The notes under the pieces were generated by a model. It was not told the origin of the DNA and did not search any database. It was given only the letters and a program-made list of their open reading frames with translations. Positions 7,108 to 14,090 of a DNA stretch of 56,700 bases are shown piece by piece. Where the stretch lies: positions 1 through 56,700 of IMG/VR virus record IMGVR_UViG_3300037153_000087, one strand, 5' to 3'. Each line of letters starts with the position of its first letter. Positions within the stretch are counted from its first letter, which is position 1. The position numbers and the translations under genes were made by a program. The stretch is from a virus.

Positions 7108-7401
7108 ATGCTCGTGGATATCATCGTCTGCCTGATCTCGGCAGCCATCGGGTTCTGGATCGGTCAGAGCTGGGCCAAGGCTCGACGCGTGATTCAGGAC
7201 TCGACCATCAAGCCCGTCAGGTACCGACTCCTGGAGATCACCTACTACGACCAGCACAAGGTCCAGGAGCTGCACCGGTTCCTCTGGGCGCACGAGTACG
7301 ACGACTGGGAGGACGCCCAGGCCGAGGCCAAGAAGCGCACCGACGAGGACACCCTCAAGAATACGTTCAACCACGAATACGTCGTAGTGGAGGCACCATG
7401 A
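7108..7401 (+). CDS. membrane-anchored hypothetical protein
   Basis: 97 residues with an N-terminal hydrophobic segment (DIIVCLISAAIGFWIGQ, about 4-20) and a soluble acidic C-terminal part. Strong ribosome site AAGGAGGTACCCTC. No family recognised. It forms the purB operon with its neighbours and overlaps the next start by four bases. Confidence 0.7.
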   Translation: MLVDIIVCLISAAIGFWIGQSWAKARRVIQDSTIKPVRYRLLEITYYDQHKVQELHRFLWAHEYDDWEDAQAEAKKRTDEDTLKNTFNHEYVVVEAP

Positions 7402-7832
7402 ACAGTTTCGAACCCGAGACCAGCGACCTGATCATACGGACGCTCGAAGCCCGCAAGTACACCCTGCGTCAGGTGCTGAGCCAGCAGGTCCTCGACCACT
7501 TGGGGATCGACGTCGCGACCGATCATCTTTACGACCGGATCGCCGTTACTCTGGCCATGACCATGTACGGCGAGCGGACTGCCAAGGCCGAGGCCGAAGA
7601 GACCATGGCGTTTCCGACCACATGGTGGCAGCACCTCAAGCTCCAGTATGCGCCCGAGTGGTTCAAGGCGCGCTGGCCCGTCAAGACCGACACGTGGCGT
7701 CTCAAGGTCGTGGCCGACCAGTGGCGGATGTACGCCAACATGGAGAAGCCGCTGCCCGAGGCTCAATGGGGCAGGCCGTTCCAGACCGTTGACCCGCGCA
7801 CCTACTCGGCTTGGGAACCTTACGGTCCCTGA
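7398..7832 (+). CDS. hypothetical protein, 144 residues
   Basis: ATGA overlap with the preceding gene indicates coupled translation. The middle region (WWQHLKLQYAPEWFKARWPVK) is Trp-rich and resembles a segment of unknown function common in phage proteins. No catalytic motif is visible. It is the last gene of the purB operon before a terminator/promoter hairpin. Confidence 0.7.
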   Translation: MNSFEPETSDLIIRTLEARKYTLRQVLSQQVLDHLGIDVATDHLYDRIAVTLAMTMYGERTAKAEAEETMAFPTTWWQHLKLQYAPEWFKARWPVKTDTWRLKVVADQWRMYANMEKPLPEAQWGRPFQTVDPRTYSAWEPYGP

Positions 7833-7835
7833 CCT

Positions 7836-7883
7836 CGTGCCCCTGGGTCGCTACTTGACTCGGGGGCACGCCCGTGTTTTGCT
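7836..7883 (+). promoter_or_regulatory. terminator hairpin enclosing a -35 box
   Basis: CGTGCCCC (7836-7843) pairs with GGGGCACG (7863-7870). TTGACT (7855-7860) lies in the loop and TTTGCT (7878-7883) is 17 bases further on. The next ATG (7890) lies at the expected transcription start. Confidence 0.55.
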
Positions 7884-7889
7884 GGAATT

Positions 7890-8066
7890 ATGCAGGTAAA
7901 CAACTTCTCAGACCCCCGCATCGCAAAGATCCAGGCTCGCCTCGACCTGCTCGATGACGAGAACGCCGACCGACACGGCGCGTCGCCTGGATACGCGCTG
8001 GAGGACATCCAGCGAATCATCAACGGCGAAGAGCCCCTCTCGACCAAGGAGAATCAGAAGTCATGA
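7890..8066 (+). CDS. hypothetical protein, 58 residues, probably leaderless
   Basis: Begins MQVNNFSDPRIAKIQARLDLL, a helical, charged small protein. There is no ribosome site; the ATG is six bases after the proposed -10 box, as in leaderless actinobacterial transcripts. The stop overlaps the next ATG. No family recognised. Confidence 0.6.
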   Translation: MQVNNFSDPRIAKIQARLDLLDDENADRHGASPGYALEDIQRIINGEEPLSTKENQKS

Positions 8067-8221
8067 CCTGGGAGTACAAGGTCGCGTCGAAGACCAACCG
8101 AGACGGCCATTTCGAGGAGTGGCTGAACCTGTTCGGTCGCGAGGACTGGGAGCTGGTCCAGTACAACGTCAGCTCGTCGGGCACCGTGATCACGGCCACG
8201 TTCAAGCGCAAGAAGAGGTAA
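8063..8221 (+). CDS. DUF4177-like small protein
   Basis: 52 residues. The pattern WEYKV, then EEWLNLFGREDWELVQY and a final TFKRKK matches the DUF4177 family (small beta-alpha-beta proteins of unknown function). It is coupled to the preceding gene by an ATGA overlap. Confidence 0.7.
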   Translation: MTWEYKVASKTNRDGHFEEWLNLFGREDWELVQYNVSSSGTVITATFKRKKR

Positions 8222-8263
8222 CCGGGAAAGCGCCTTCAAAACTGTTATCAGCCCGTTATAAAC

Positions 8264-8310
8264 GAGCCCCCCTTCGAACATTGCGTTGGGGGGCTCTCGC
8301 ATGATTTAAT
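8264..8310 (+). promoter_or_regulatory. composite terminator-promoter before GHDA copy 2
   Basis: GAGCCCCCC (8264-8272) pairs with GGGGGGCTC (8288-8296). The -35 TTGCGT (8281-8286) is in the loop and the right arm fills the spacer to the -10 TTTAAT (8305-8310, 18-base spacer). Confidence 0.75.
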
Positions 8311-8322
8311 AAAATTACGAAC

Positions 8323-8340
8323 GAGGGGGGGCCTCCCCCG
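8323..8340 (+). other. 5'-UTR hairpin of GHDA copy 2
   Basis: GGGGG pairs with CCCCC around a five-base loop shortly after the promoter; the site AGAAGGAGCCGAAA follows. Confidence 0.6.
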
Positions 8341-8359
8341 AAACCAGAAGGAGCCGAAA

Positions 8360-8824
8360 ATGTCGAAGACCCAGAAGACCGCCAAGACCCTCCGCCCCTG
8401 CGCTTGCAGCACCTTCACCGCCTACAACATCGAGGGCGACGTCGAGTTCACCACCTGCTGCAACGCCCAGACCACCCGCACCTTCGCTCCTGGCCACGAC
8501 GCTCGCCTCAAGGGTCACCTGATCCGCTGGGCCGTCCTGGGCTACGAGATCCGGGTCGGGGACGTCACCAAGGACGCGGTCTCCTGGGCCTCCTCGTTCG
8601 GCTTCGGCTACATGGTCGCCGCTGGCATCAAGCGCTCCGCCCTCCGCGCGGAGGCCAAGGCCAACAAGATCGCCAAGCGGATCAACAAGAAGGTCGAGCA
8701 GGCTCCGGTCGTCAAGGCCAAGGTCGGGCGCTGGATCTACGAGGGCACCCTCCTCGACGGCACCTTCACCTACCTGGACAAGAAGCTGAACGCCCAGCAC
8801 ACCACCAAGTTCACGGTCCTCTAG
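8360..8824 (+). CDS. GHDA-motif protein, copy 2
   Basis: 154 residues. Cys pairs CAC (14-16) and CC (34-35) precede FAPGHDARLKGHLIRW, the block shared with the proteins at 2787-3296 and 35397-36116. A basic helical segment (EAKANKIAKRINKKVEQ) follows, and a C-terminal VGRWIYEGTLLDGTFTYLDKK repeats the end of copy 3. A metal-binding core with basic helix is suggested; the function is unknown. Its strong composite promoter implies high expression. Confidence 0.8.
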   Translation: MSKTQKTAKTLRPCACSTFTAYNIEGDVEFTTCCNAQTTRTFAPGHDARLKGHLIRWAVLGYEIRVGDVTKDAVSWASSFGFGYMVAAGIKRSALRAEAKANKIAKRINKKVEQAPVVKAKVGRWIYEGTLLDGTFTYLDKKLNAQHTTKFTVL

Positions 8825-8830
8825 TCGGGT

Positions 8831-8848
8831 CGGGGGGCTTCGGCCCCC
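8831..8848 (+). terminator. TTCG-loop terminator
   Basis: GGGGGGC-TTCG-GCCCCCC perfect hairpin after GHDA copy 2. Confidence 0.7.
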
Positions 8849-8861
8849 CTCCCCTTCCTAC

Positions 8862-8890
8862 TTGACACGCTGGCAAGCCTGTGGTTTAAT
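8862..8890 (+). promoter_or_regulatory. class II promoter before the 57-residue gene
   Basis: TTGACA-N17-TTTAAT, then an A/T-rich run. TTGACACGCTGGCAA is a near-perfect dyad. A leader hairpin (GGGGGGC/GCCTCCC) follows at 8901-8920. Confidence 0.75.
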
Positions 8891-8936
8891 TGAAATTACA
8901 GGGGGGCGCTGGGCCTCCCGCAGAGAGGAGCTTCCC

Positions 8937-9110
8937 TTGAAGATCGTCAAAGTCACCGTCCTCGTCGAGGTTGACGACGCCTGCACCGACCCCGTAGAGG
9001 TCGCGCTGAACCTGCTCGACGAGCTGACCGAGAGCGCCAACAAGGGCGGCACCGACGAGCACGTCCTGGGCGTCGGGTTCGAGAACAAGGGCGAGGTCGT
9101 CGACTCGTAG
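8937..9110 (+). CDS. hypothetical protein, 57 residues, TTG start
   Basis: The TTG at 8937 lies six bases after GAGAGGAG and begins MKIVKVTVLVEVDD. The fold looks alpha/beta and ends with LGVGFENKGEVVDS. No family recognised. It is a single-gene unit between its own promoter and a TTCG-loop hairpin. Confidence 0.65.
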   Translation: MKIVKVTVLVEVDDACTDPVEVALNLLDELTESANKGGTDEHVLGVGFENKGEVVDS

Positions 9111-9117
9111 TCAACCG

Positions 9118-9133
9118 GGGGCTTCGGCCCCCC
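9118..9133 (+). terminator. TTCG-loop hairpin
   Basis: GGGGGC-TTCG-GCCCCC after the 57-residue gene; read-through to the lipoprotein gene is possible because no other promoter is seen. Confidence 0.6.
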
Positions 9134-9153
9134 TATCCTCCCAAGGAGAGCAA

Positions 9154-9516
9154 ATGCTCGACCTGATCTGGAAAGTCCGAGGGTTCGTGCTGGCCTGCCT
9201 GGCTGGCGCGCTGGTCGCCCTGCTCGTCTCGTGTGGCGCTGGGGGCAACCCTGGTCCGACCGACGAGCCCAAGCCGGAGTGCACCCCCGGCAAGATCGTC
9301 GAGATCGTGGACTCGACCAAGAAGGAAGCCGAGGCTGGCAACGCGGTGGCGTTCAAGCTGACACAGTGCGGAACCCGCAAGCTCAAGCGTCAGCCGATCT
9401 CCGAGGAGGTCTGGCTCAACAACGCGAACTGCGACGTCGGTAGGTTCTACCCCAAGTGCGTCAACGACTGGGGCGAGCCGGGCATCCGACTCCCGTCCGA
9501 CCCTGCTGAAGGCTGA
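9154..9516 (+). CDS. phage lipoprotein
   Basis: 120 residues. Lipoprotein signal: basic start, hydrophobic core FVLACLAGALVALLVSC with lipobox LVSC, modified Cys at 27. The mature part has four further Cys residues, probably two disulfides. Phage lipoproteins often block superinfection at the cell surface, but that role is inference here. Starts after CCAAGGAG. Confidence 0.7.
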   Translation: MLDLIWKVRGFVLACLAGALVALLVSCGAGGNPGPTDEPKPECTPGKIVEIVDSTKKEAEAGNAVAFKLTQCGTRKLKRQPISEEVWLNNANCDVGRFYPKCVNDWGEPGIRLPSDPAEG

Positions 9517-9521
9517 ACCCT

Positions 9522-9569
9522 CGTGCCCCCGTGTTGCGACTTGACACGGGGGCACGCTTGTGGTTTAAT
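9522..9569 (+). promoter_or_regulatory. composite terminator-promoter, 13-bp perfect stem
   Basis: CGTGCCCCCGTGT (9522-9534) pairs perfectly with ACACGGGGGCACG (9544-9556). TTGACA (9541-9546) spans loop and stem, and TTTAAT (9564-9569) follows with a 17-base spacer. Confidence 0.8.
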
Positions 9570-9617
9570 TGTAATTAGAGGGGGCCGCTGGGGTCCCCCC
9601 TTCCGAAGGAGCCGGAA

Positions 9618-9794
9618 ATGGCCAAGATCGACACCTCCCGCTACGTCGCCTCACACGGCAGCGAGCCCAAGCCGGGTCAGTTCGGCCAGTGGATCCTCGA
9701 AAACGCGAGCGGGTCGCGCTCGATCTCCCGTACCTGCTACTGGCGTCAGCTCAAGGCGATGAAGCTCGAATTCGAGTGGTTCCTCAAGCCGTAA
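9618..9794 (+). CDS. hypothetical protein, 58 residues
   Basis: Starts after GAAGGAGCCGGAA, the standard module ribosome site. Begins MAKIDTSRYVASHGSEPKP and ends in an aromatic, charged stretch (FEWFLKP). No family recognised. Its stop codon touches the start of a dispersed repeat copy. Confidence 0.65.
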   Translation: MAKIDTSRYVASHGSEPKPGQFGQWILENASGSRSISRTCYWRQLKAMKLEFEWFLKP

Positions 9795-9815
9795 CGCCAC
9801 CCTCCCCACGAGAAG
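9794..9815 (+). repeat. dispersed CGCCACCCTCCCC repeat
   Basis: Intergenic copy: ACGCCACCCTCCCC followed by ACGAGAAG. Confidence 0.7.
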
Positions 9816-9829
9816 ACAGGAGTCACCCA

Positions 9830-10021
9830 ATGCCTCGCCTGGACCGACCCCGGTACGAGCCGGAATACCGCGAATACGAGCTTCGGGTCGTGGTTCGCGT
9901 GCACCGGTCGATGCCGGAAGACAACGACCCCGCGCTGGTGGTCGAGCTGCTCAAGGACATCCGTCACCTGGCGTCTGGCGACGTCGTTACAATCGAAGCA
10001 AACCGAAAGGTCGAAGACTGA
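9830..10021 (+). CDS. hypothetical protein, 63 residues
   Basis: Starts MPRLDRPRYEPEYREYELRV, with beta strand VVVRVHRS and helix LVVELLKDIRHL. GGAG lies about eight bases upstream. Its stop overlaps the next start (TGATG). No family recognised. Confidence 0.6.
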   Translation: MPRLDRPRYEPEYREYELRVVVRVHRSMPEDNDPALVVELLKDIRHLASGDVVTIEANRKVED

Positions 10022-10413
10022 TGGCAACCTTCCGCTTCTCCGTCGAGATCGGCACCGACGACGACCAGGTCGACCCGGCTGTCGCCGAGTCCCGGATCCG
10101 CGCGCTGCGCGAGTGGCTGATGCAGGCCCCCGTGCGCGACCTGGGCACCCTGTTCGTGTCGGACGTCGAGATCAACCCGACCGCCGTCAGCGACCCGCAC
10201 CCCGTGATGGTCACCCAAGCCGGGTTCGGGCTGTTGAAGCCCGAGAACGTCGCCAAGGCCCTGTTCACCGTCTGGGGTTACTGCCCCAAGGTCGAATCGA
10301 TCACCCCCGCGTCGAACGGCGTGTGGCTGGTCCCGGTCCCCCTCAACATCCTCGCGTCCGAGCAGTACGAGTGGATCGGACCTGACAGCATCCGGGTGAT
10401 GGTCTCCTCCTAG
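10021..10413 (+). CDS. hypothetical protein, 130 residues
   Basis: Starts MATFRFSVEIGTDDDQ; one possible helix, EWLMQAP, then beta-rich segments. No family recognised. It is the second gene of a two-gene unit closed by the hairpin that holds the next promoter. Confidence 0.65.
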   Translation: MATFRFSVEIGTDDDQVDPAVAESRIRALREWLMQAPVRDLGTLFVSDVEINPTAVSDPHPVMVTQAGFGLLKPENVAKALFTVWGYCPKVESITPASNGVWLVPVPLNILASEQYEWIGPDSIRVMVSS

Positions 10414-10420
10414 CCCCCAA

Positions 10421-10479
10421 CTTGCCCCCGTGCCAGGCCCATTAGGGTACTTGACACGGGGGCAAGTCTGTGATTTAAT
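10421..10479 (+). promoter_or_regulatory. composite terminator-promoter, 12-bp perfect stem
   Basis: CTTGCCCCCGTG (10421-10432) pairs with CACGGGGGCAAG (10455-10466). TTGACA (10451-10456) enters the right arm; TTTAAT (10474-10479) has a 17-base spacer. Confidence 0.8.
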
Positions 10480-10529
10480 GGAATTAGAGCGAGGGGGGCG
10501 GTTCCCCCTCCCGAGTCAAGGAGCTTCAA

Positions 10530-10910
10530 ATGGCCTCTCGCATCGCGACCCTCACCCTCCGCGTGAAGTACGACACGGACACGGTCCTGAACCCCGCGCA
10601 CCTGATCGGTGGGACGATCGACGAGATCCTGAGCTGGAACGCCGAGACCGACAACAAGCGGCTCGGCATCCGGTTCGAGTGCAGCGACGCCGAGTACGAG
10701 GACGCTGCCCAGGCCGCTCGGCGCGAGGCCCTGATGCTGACCGGTCTCTACCTCGACGCTGCCGCCGCTGGCGACTGCACCTCGCTCACCGACCTGGTAT
10801 TCGAGGCGGTCAAGACCTGGTGCGCGGAGGAGGGCCTCGACGACACGTTCAAGGCGTTCCTGACGCTCCAGCGCGAGGCGATGGCCGCTGGCTTCGGCCA
10901 GACCAAGTAG
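10530..10910 (+). CDS. hypothetical protein, 126 residues
   Basis: Starts after CAAGGAGCTTCAA. Begins MASRIATLTLRVKYDTDT (beta), followed by a mainly helical body (AAQAARREALMLTGLYLDAAA). No family recognised. It is the first gene after a composite promoter, closed partly by the hairpin at 10918-10943. Confidence 0.65.
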   Translation: MASRIATLTLRVKYDTDTVLNPAHLIGGTIDEILSWNAETDNKRLGIRFECSDAEYEDAAQAARREALMLTGLYLDAAAAGDCTSLTDLVFEAVKTWCAEEGLDDTFKAFLTLQREAMAAGFGQTK

Positions 10911-10917
10911 GCAACAC

Positions 10918-10943
10918 GGGGGGTGTCCGACCTGGGCACCCCC
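10918..10943 (+). terminator. GC-rich hairpin
   Basis: GGGGGGTG pairs with CACCCCCT around an 11-base loop between two genes. Confidence 0.5.
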
Positions 10944-10970
10944 TCCCCCTTCTATCAAGGCGAGGACAAC

Positions 10971-11111
10971 ATGCCGAAGGTGACGATCACCTACACCAAG
11001 GAATCCGGCAAGGCGACGTCGGTCCGCGTGGTCCCCGAGGCCGAGGCGCGCGAACTCGAAGACCTCCCGTTCACGAGCAACGACGTCGTGTCGGTGAAGG
11101 TCGAGGGCTGA
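10971..11111 (+). CDS. hypothetical protein, 46 residues
   Basis: Small beta-rich protein MPKVTITYTKESGKA... ending VVSVKVEG. Preceded by GGCGAGGACAAC. No family recognised. The next GTG follows after three bases. Confidence 0.55.
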   Translation: MPKVTITYTKESGKATSVRVVPEAEARELEDLPFTSNDVVSVKVEG

Positions 11112-11114
11112 GCC

Positions 11115-11360
11115 GTGAGCACCTACGGAACCAAGGGTGGCGACGGTGCAAGCCTGAACCCCGGCAGGCCGATCAAGCACACCCAGCCCGTGTGCGGCAA
11201 CATCACGTATGTCCAGGGTCAGATTAGGTGTGGCGCGTGCGGGTCGAGCACCCCCATCAAGGGGCGCGAAGGCCAGGAGATTAAGGGCGCGCGAGTCACG
11301 TGCGGGACCTGTAAGACCGTCAACATCTGGACCCTCCTCCGGTTCATTCCCAACAACTAG
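11115..11360 (+). CDS. zinc-ribbon protein, 81 residues
   Basis: GTG start. Contains CGNITYV, then CGACG (near 39-43) and CGTC (near 63-66), a four-Cys zinc-ribbon layout in the C-terminal two-thirds. No enzyme domain is attached. It may contact nucleic acid or a host protein; function unknown. Confidence 0.6.
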   Translation: MSTYGTKGGDGASLNPGRPIKHTQPVCGNITYVQGQIRCGACGSSTPIKGREGQEIKGARVTCGTCKTVNIWTLLRFIPNN

Positions 11361-11375
11361 AAAGGCACTCCTCCC

Positions 11376-11552
11376 ATGACGCGCAGCCAGGCAAACCGCC
11401 TCATCGCCGCAAAGCGCGGAGGCGCGATCCTGAAGGCTCCGAACGGGCTCCAGGTCGCCCACAAGCCGAGGTTCACCAACGACGACCACCCGTGGGAAGA
11501 CGAGAACGGGCACCGTTGGGAGTCGAAGCGGATCGTGGCGCGAGTCCCGTAG
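11376..11552 (+). CDS. hypothetical protein, 58 residues
   Basis: Basic protein beginning MTRSQANRLIAAKRGGAILK and ending RWESKRIVARVP. Preceded by AAAGGCACTCCTCCC. A compact basic fold is expected; no family recognised. It lies just before a composite terminator-promoter. Confidence 0.55.
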   Translation: MTRSQANRLIAAKRGGAILKAPNGLQVAHKPRFTNDDHPWEDENGHRWESKRIVARVP

Positions 11553-11574
11553 CCGTTATCAAGCCGTGATCTCC

Positions 11575-11621
11575 GGACCCCCGCGTTGAACTTGACGTCG
11601 GGGGTCCAAACATGATTTAAT
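11575..11621 (+). promoter_or_regulatory. composite terminator-promoter
   Basis: GGACCCCCG (11575-11583) pairs with CGGGGGTCC (11599-11607). TTGACG (11592-11597) is in the loop; TTTAAT (11616-11621) follows after 18 bases. A GGGGG/CCCCC leader hairpin lies at about 11636-11650. Confidence 0.8.
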
Positions 11622-11668
11622 AAAATTACGAACGAGGGGGGCGGTCCCCCAGACGAGAGGAGCTCGAA

Positions 11669-11806
11669 ATGCTGAAGGGCAAGTGCATCCGCGAGGGTTG
11701 TGGCGAGGTTGTCGACTTCGGTGACATCGAGGTCGTCGGCGAGGGTTTCGTCTGCAGCCTGATCTGCGAGGGCATCGTCAACGGGACGATCGAGGTCGTC
11801 AACTAG
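11669..11806 (+). CDS. 45-residue four-Cys protein
   Basis: Begins MLKGKCIREGCGEVVDFGD; Cys at 6, 11, 33 and 37 could bind one zinc. Module ribosome site AGAGGAGCTCGAA. The C-terminal half is hydrophobic and acidic. No family recognised. Confidence 0.6.
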   Translation: MLKGKCIREGCGEVVDFGDIEVVGEGFVCSLICEGIVNGTIEVVN

Positions 11807-11818
11807 CCCCCCCAAGAG

Positions 11819-11864
11819 GCCCCCTCCGGAAACATTGACGGAGGGGGCCTTCGCATGATTTAAT
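11819..11864 (+). promoter_or_regulatory. composite terminator-promoter, 11-bp stem
   Basis: GGCCCCCTCCG (11819-11829) pairs with CGGAGGGGGCC (11839-11849). TTGACG (11835-11840) spans loop and right arm; TTTAAT (11859-11864) follows after 18 bases. A GGGGGGC/GCCCCCC leader hairpin follows. Confidence 0.8.
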
Positions 11865-11912
11865 TTTATTAGAGGGGGGCGGTCGGCCCCCCCGCCCTCG
11901 AAGGAGCTCGAA

Positions 11913-12164
11913 ATGCAGAACTTCCACCGTCCCGTTTCCCTCGTCGGCAACGCGCGCTTCGCTCGCCTGCACCGCGAGGACGTCGGGCACTGGGTCTTCA
12001 AGCACATCGAAACGGGCGTCGGCTTCGAGTTCGACGGCCAGTACGGCGAGGCGATGGCCGCCCTGGAGATGGACTTCTTCGAGCAGGGCCTGCCCGAGGG
12101 CGTGTACGAGCTGGACCTCCGCGATGACCGCGTCAAGGACCCCACGAACCTTTACGACATCTGA
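11913..12164 (+). CDS. hypothetical protein, 83 residues
   Basis: Starts after GAAGGAGCTCGAA. Acidic and aromatic protein (FEFDGQYGEAMAALEMDFFEQ). No family recognised. It is the last of the short-gene modules and ends at a bidirectional terminator facing the FtsK-like gene. Confidence 0.65.
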   Translation: MQNFHRPVSLVGNARFARLHREDVGHWVFKHIETGVGFEFDGQYGEAMAALEMDFFEQGLPEGVYELDLRDDRVKDPTNLYDI

Positions 12165-12172
12165 GCACAGAA

Positions 12173-12205
12173 GAGCCCCCGACTCCGATTCAGGAGCGGG
12201 GGCTC
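12173..12205. terminator. bidirectional terminator between converging genes
   Basis: GAGCCCCCG pairs perfectly with CGGGGGCTC between the rightward short genes and the leftward FtsK-like gene. Confidence 0.7.
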
Positions 12206-12211
12206 AGCTAT

Positions 12212-12309
12212 GTAGCCAGGGGGGTAGCCATCCCCATCGCCCAGGCGTCCGCCGAATGCCTACGGAAACCCTGCGGGCTAGGGGGGTGGCTATACTGCGG
12301 GCTACCCCC
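12212..12309. repeat. GTAGCC repeat cluster downstream of the FtsK-like gene
   Basis: GTAGCCA occurs at 12212-12218 and 12224-12230; inverted copies TGGCTA (12287-12292) and GGGCTAC (12299-12305) follow. CTGCGGGCTA is repeated directly at 12271-12280 and 12295-12304. Runs of G flank three copies. In Streptomyces plasmids TraB binds short repeats (clt) near its own gene; this is a candidate analogue. Confidence 0.4.
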
Positions 12310-12326
12310 TCTGACCGGCCAGGCTG

Positions 12327-14090
12327 TCATTCCGGAGGGCTCACGAGCGGCACCAGCTCTCTGGGGTCCGGAGTGGCCAGACGGTAGGTACCCGCCTGGT
12401 CATCCCGGATGATCTCGATCCCCTTCCGGTTGCGCAGCCGCTTGATGGCGTCGTAAACCTGCTTGGTCTCCAGCCGAAGACCCGTTTCGATCTCCTGCCG
12501 AGTGACCTCGTCCCGGTGCCGGAGCAGGTTCAGAACCCGAGTGTCAACCGTCAGCGGAACGCCACCCTCCCCCCAGGGAGAACCATCAAGCCCGACCTTG
12601 TAGTCGGCCAGCCTGGCGACCTCGCTGGCCAGGTCGGAGTCACTGATGTACGGTGCCTTCCGGGGGATCGGCTTGCGGTATTCCTCGTTGCGGATCAGGT
12701 ACTCGCCAGGCCCAGCCAGCAACGTGTTGGGGTCCCAGCCCTTAGACTTCCAGTCCTGGCCGAACGCGTATTGCGCGTGGGCTGCCTCCTCCAGCCGCGT
12801 GCAGATCCGGTTCTTGTAGTTGGTCCGGCTGTCCGTGCTCCCGCCGAAGGCCGCAGCGCTGGGTGCCTGGGTCGCCTCTAGCAGGTAGACGCCGAACGCG
12901 CGATAGAGCCGCGACGCCTCCGCGTTCAGCTCCGGCAACGTCGGTAGACCGTCTACCTTCCACTTCTTCGAGGTCAGCTCGGCCATCTCGTCGACCACCA
13001 GTAGGATGTACGGGCCAAACTCCTCGTCCCAGCTCCGGATACCCTCCCGGTTCATGATCTCCGACCGCCTGTCGGTCTCCTGGTCGAGCCAGTCGAAAAC
13101 GTCGCGAGCCTGGTACCCGTCCTTGGCCAGGGTGACCATCAGCGGGCTGACCGGAGCCAGCTCCACCCCCTTCTTCATGTCGATCCCCAACACCGCCATA
13201 CCCCGCTGGACCGCAGCGAGAATGAACTGGTTGGTGATGTTCGACTTGCCGTTGCCGCTCGTCCCGAGGACCAGCGTGTGACGGTCGAGCAGCTTCACGA
13301 GCGTGGCCGCGTCGTCCTCGTCGGGACCGAGGTAGACGGGGTCGGACAGGTCTCCAGCCGTGTCGGGCACGTACGCGATGACGCTCTCGAACGTGCGCTT
13401 AGCGGTGTACTTGACGATGAGCTGGTTGTCGGCCACACCGTCTTCGAGCGCGTACTTGCCAGTCCCCGCGAGGGCACCCGCGACCCTGCCCCAGTTGAGC
13501 CGGAGCTTGGCCCGATCGAGGCCAGGAGGGCAGGCGAGAACCATGCGGTAGCCGTTCTTGATCGGCTCCACGAACACGCCCAGAAGCTCCTGCTTGAACA
13601 GCTCCCAGACCGCCGTACGGATGGCCGTCTCCTCCTGCGTGTGACCCGTCAGCATGGGCTGGTACTCGGGCGTGAGCCGCTTTTCGAGCGTGAGCAGCGC
13701 GGTTTGCGCGCGGATCTCGCCGATGGCGTAGCGCTGGAGCTTGATCTTCTTGTCGAGGTCCTTCGTGGACGAGTGGTGCTCGAACCACAACCGCATCCCG
13801 AACGCGCTGGCCGAAGCTGCCAGCCAGGCCCAGAGGCTGACCACATCGACACCGAACCAGGTCACCGCCCCCGCATAGGCGAAAGCTCCGGCAAACCCGA
13901 ATGCGACTGGCCAACCCTTCTTAAACCCGATATAGGTGGCTCCAGCCGCAGCCGCGTACCCCAACATGGCCATGCCCTCCGGATTCGGAGAGTTGATGTG
14001 CATGGCGAGACCCGCCGACAGGATGAGTGTCGACGGGCCAATGGAGTACCCGACCCTCTTCAGGGCCTGGAACCTCGCCTCTCTGGTCAC
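12327..14090 (-). CDS. FtsK/SpoIIIE (TraB-like) DNA translocase
   Basis: 587 residues. N-terminal membrane region with about four hydrophobic segments (15-105), a linker, then an FtsK/SpoIIIE ATPase with Walker A LGTSGNGKSN near 277-285 and Walker B ILLVVDEMAEL near 361-371. The C-terminal winged helix (about 510-570: TRQEIETGLRLETKQVYDAIKRL) resembles FtsK-gamma and the DNA-reading domain of Streptomyces TraB. Such enzymes pump double-stranded DNA across membranes or septa in a sequence-oriented way. Starts four bases inside the Spd-like gene. A DNA-spreading role between hyphal compartments is inferred. Confidence 0.88.
   Translation of the reverse strand: MTREARFQALKRVGYSIGPSTLILSAGLAMHINSPNPEGMAMLGYAAAAGATYIGFKKGWPVAFGFAGAFAYAGAVTWFGVDVVSLWAWLAASASAFGMRLWFEHHSSTKDLDKKIKLQRYAIGEIRAQTALLTLEKRLTPEYQPMLTGHTQEETAIRTAVWELFKQELLGVFVEPIKNGYRMVLACPPGLDRAKLRLNWGRVAGALAGTGKYALEDGVADNQLIVKYTAKRTFESVIAYVPDTAGDLSDPVYLGPDEDDAATLVKLLDRHTLVLGTSGNGKSNITNQFILAAVQRGMAVLGIDMKKGVELAPVSPLMVTLAKDGYQARDVFDWLDQETDRRSEIMNREGIRSWDEEFGPYILLVVDEMAELTSKKWKVDGLPTLPELNAEASRLYRAFGVYLLEATQAPSAAAFGGSTDSRTNYKNRICTRLEEAAHAQYAFGQDWKSKGWDPNTLLAGPGEYLIRNEEYRKPIPRKAPYISDSDLASEVARLADYKVGLDGSPWGEGGVPLTVDTRVLNLLRHRDEVTRQEIETGLRLETKQVYDAIKRLRNRKGIEIIRDDQAGTYRLATPDPRELVPLVSPPE
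12558..12584 (+). repeat. dispersed CGCCACCCTCCCC repeat, fullest copy
   Basis: ACGCCACCCTCCCCCC followed by AGGGAGAACC, inside the FtsK-like gene; its complement contains GGGGAGGG. Confidence 0.75.
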
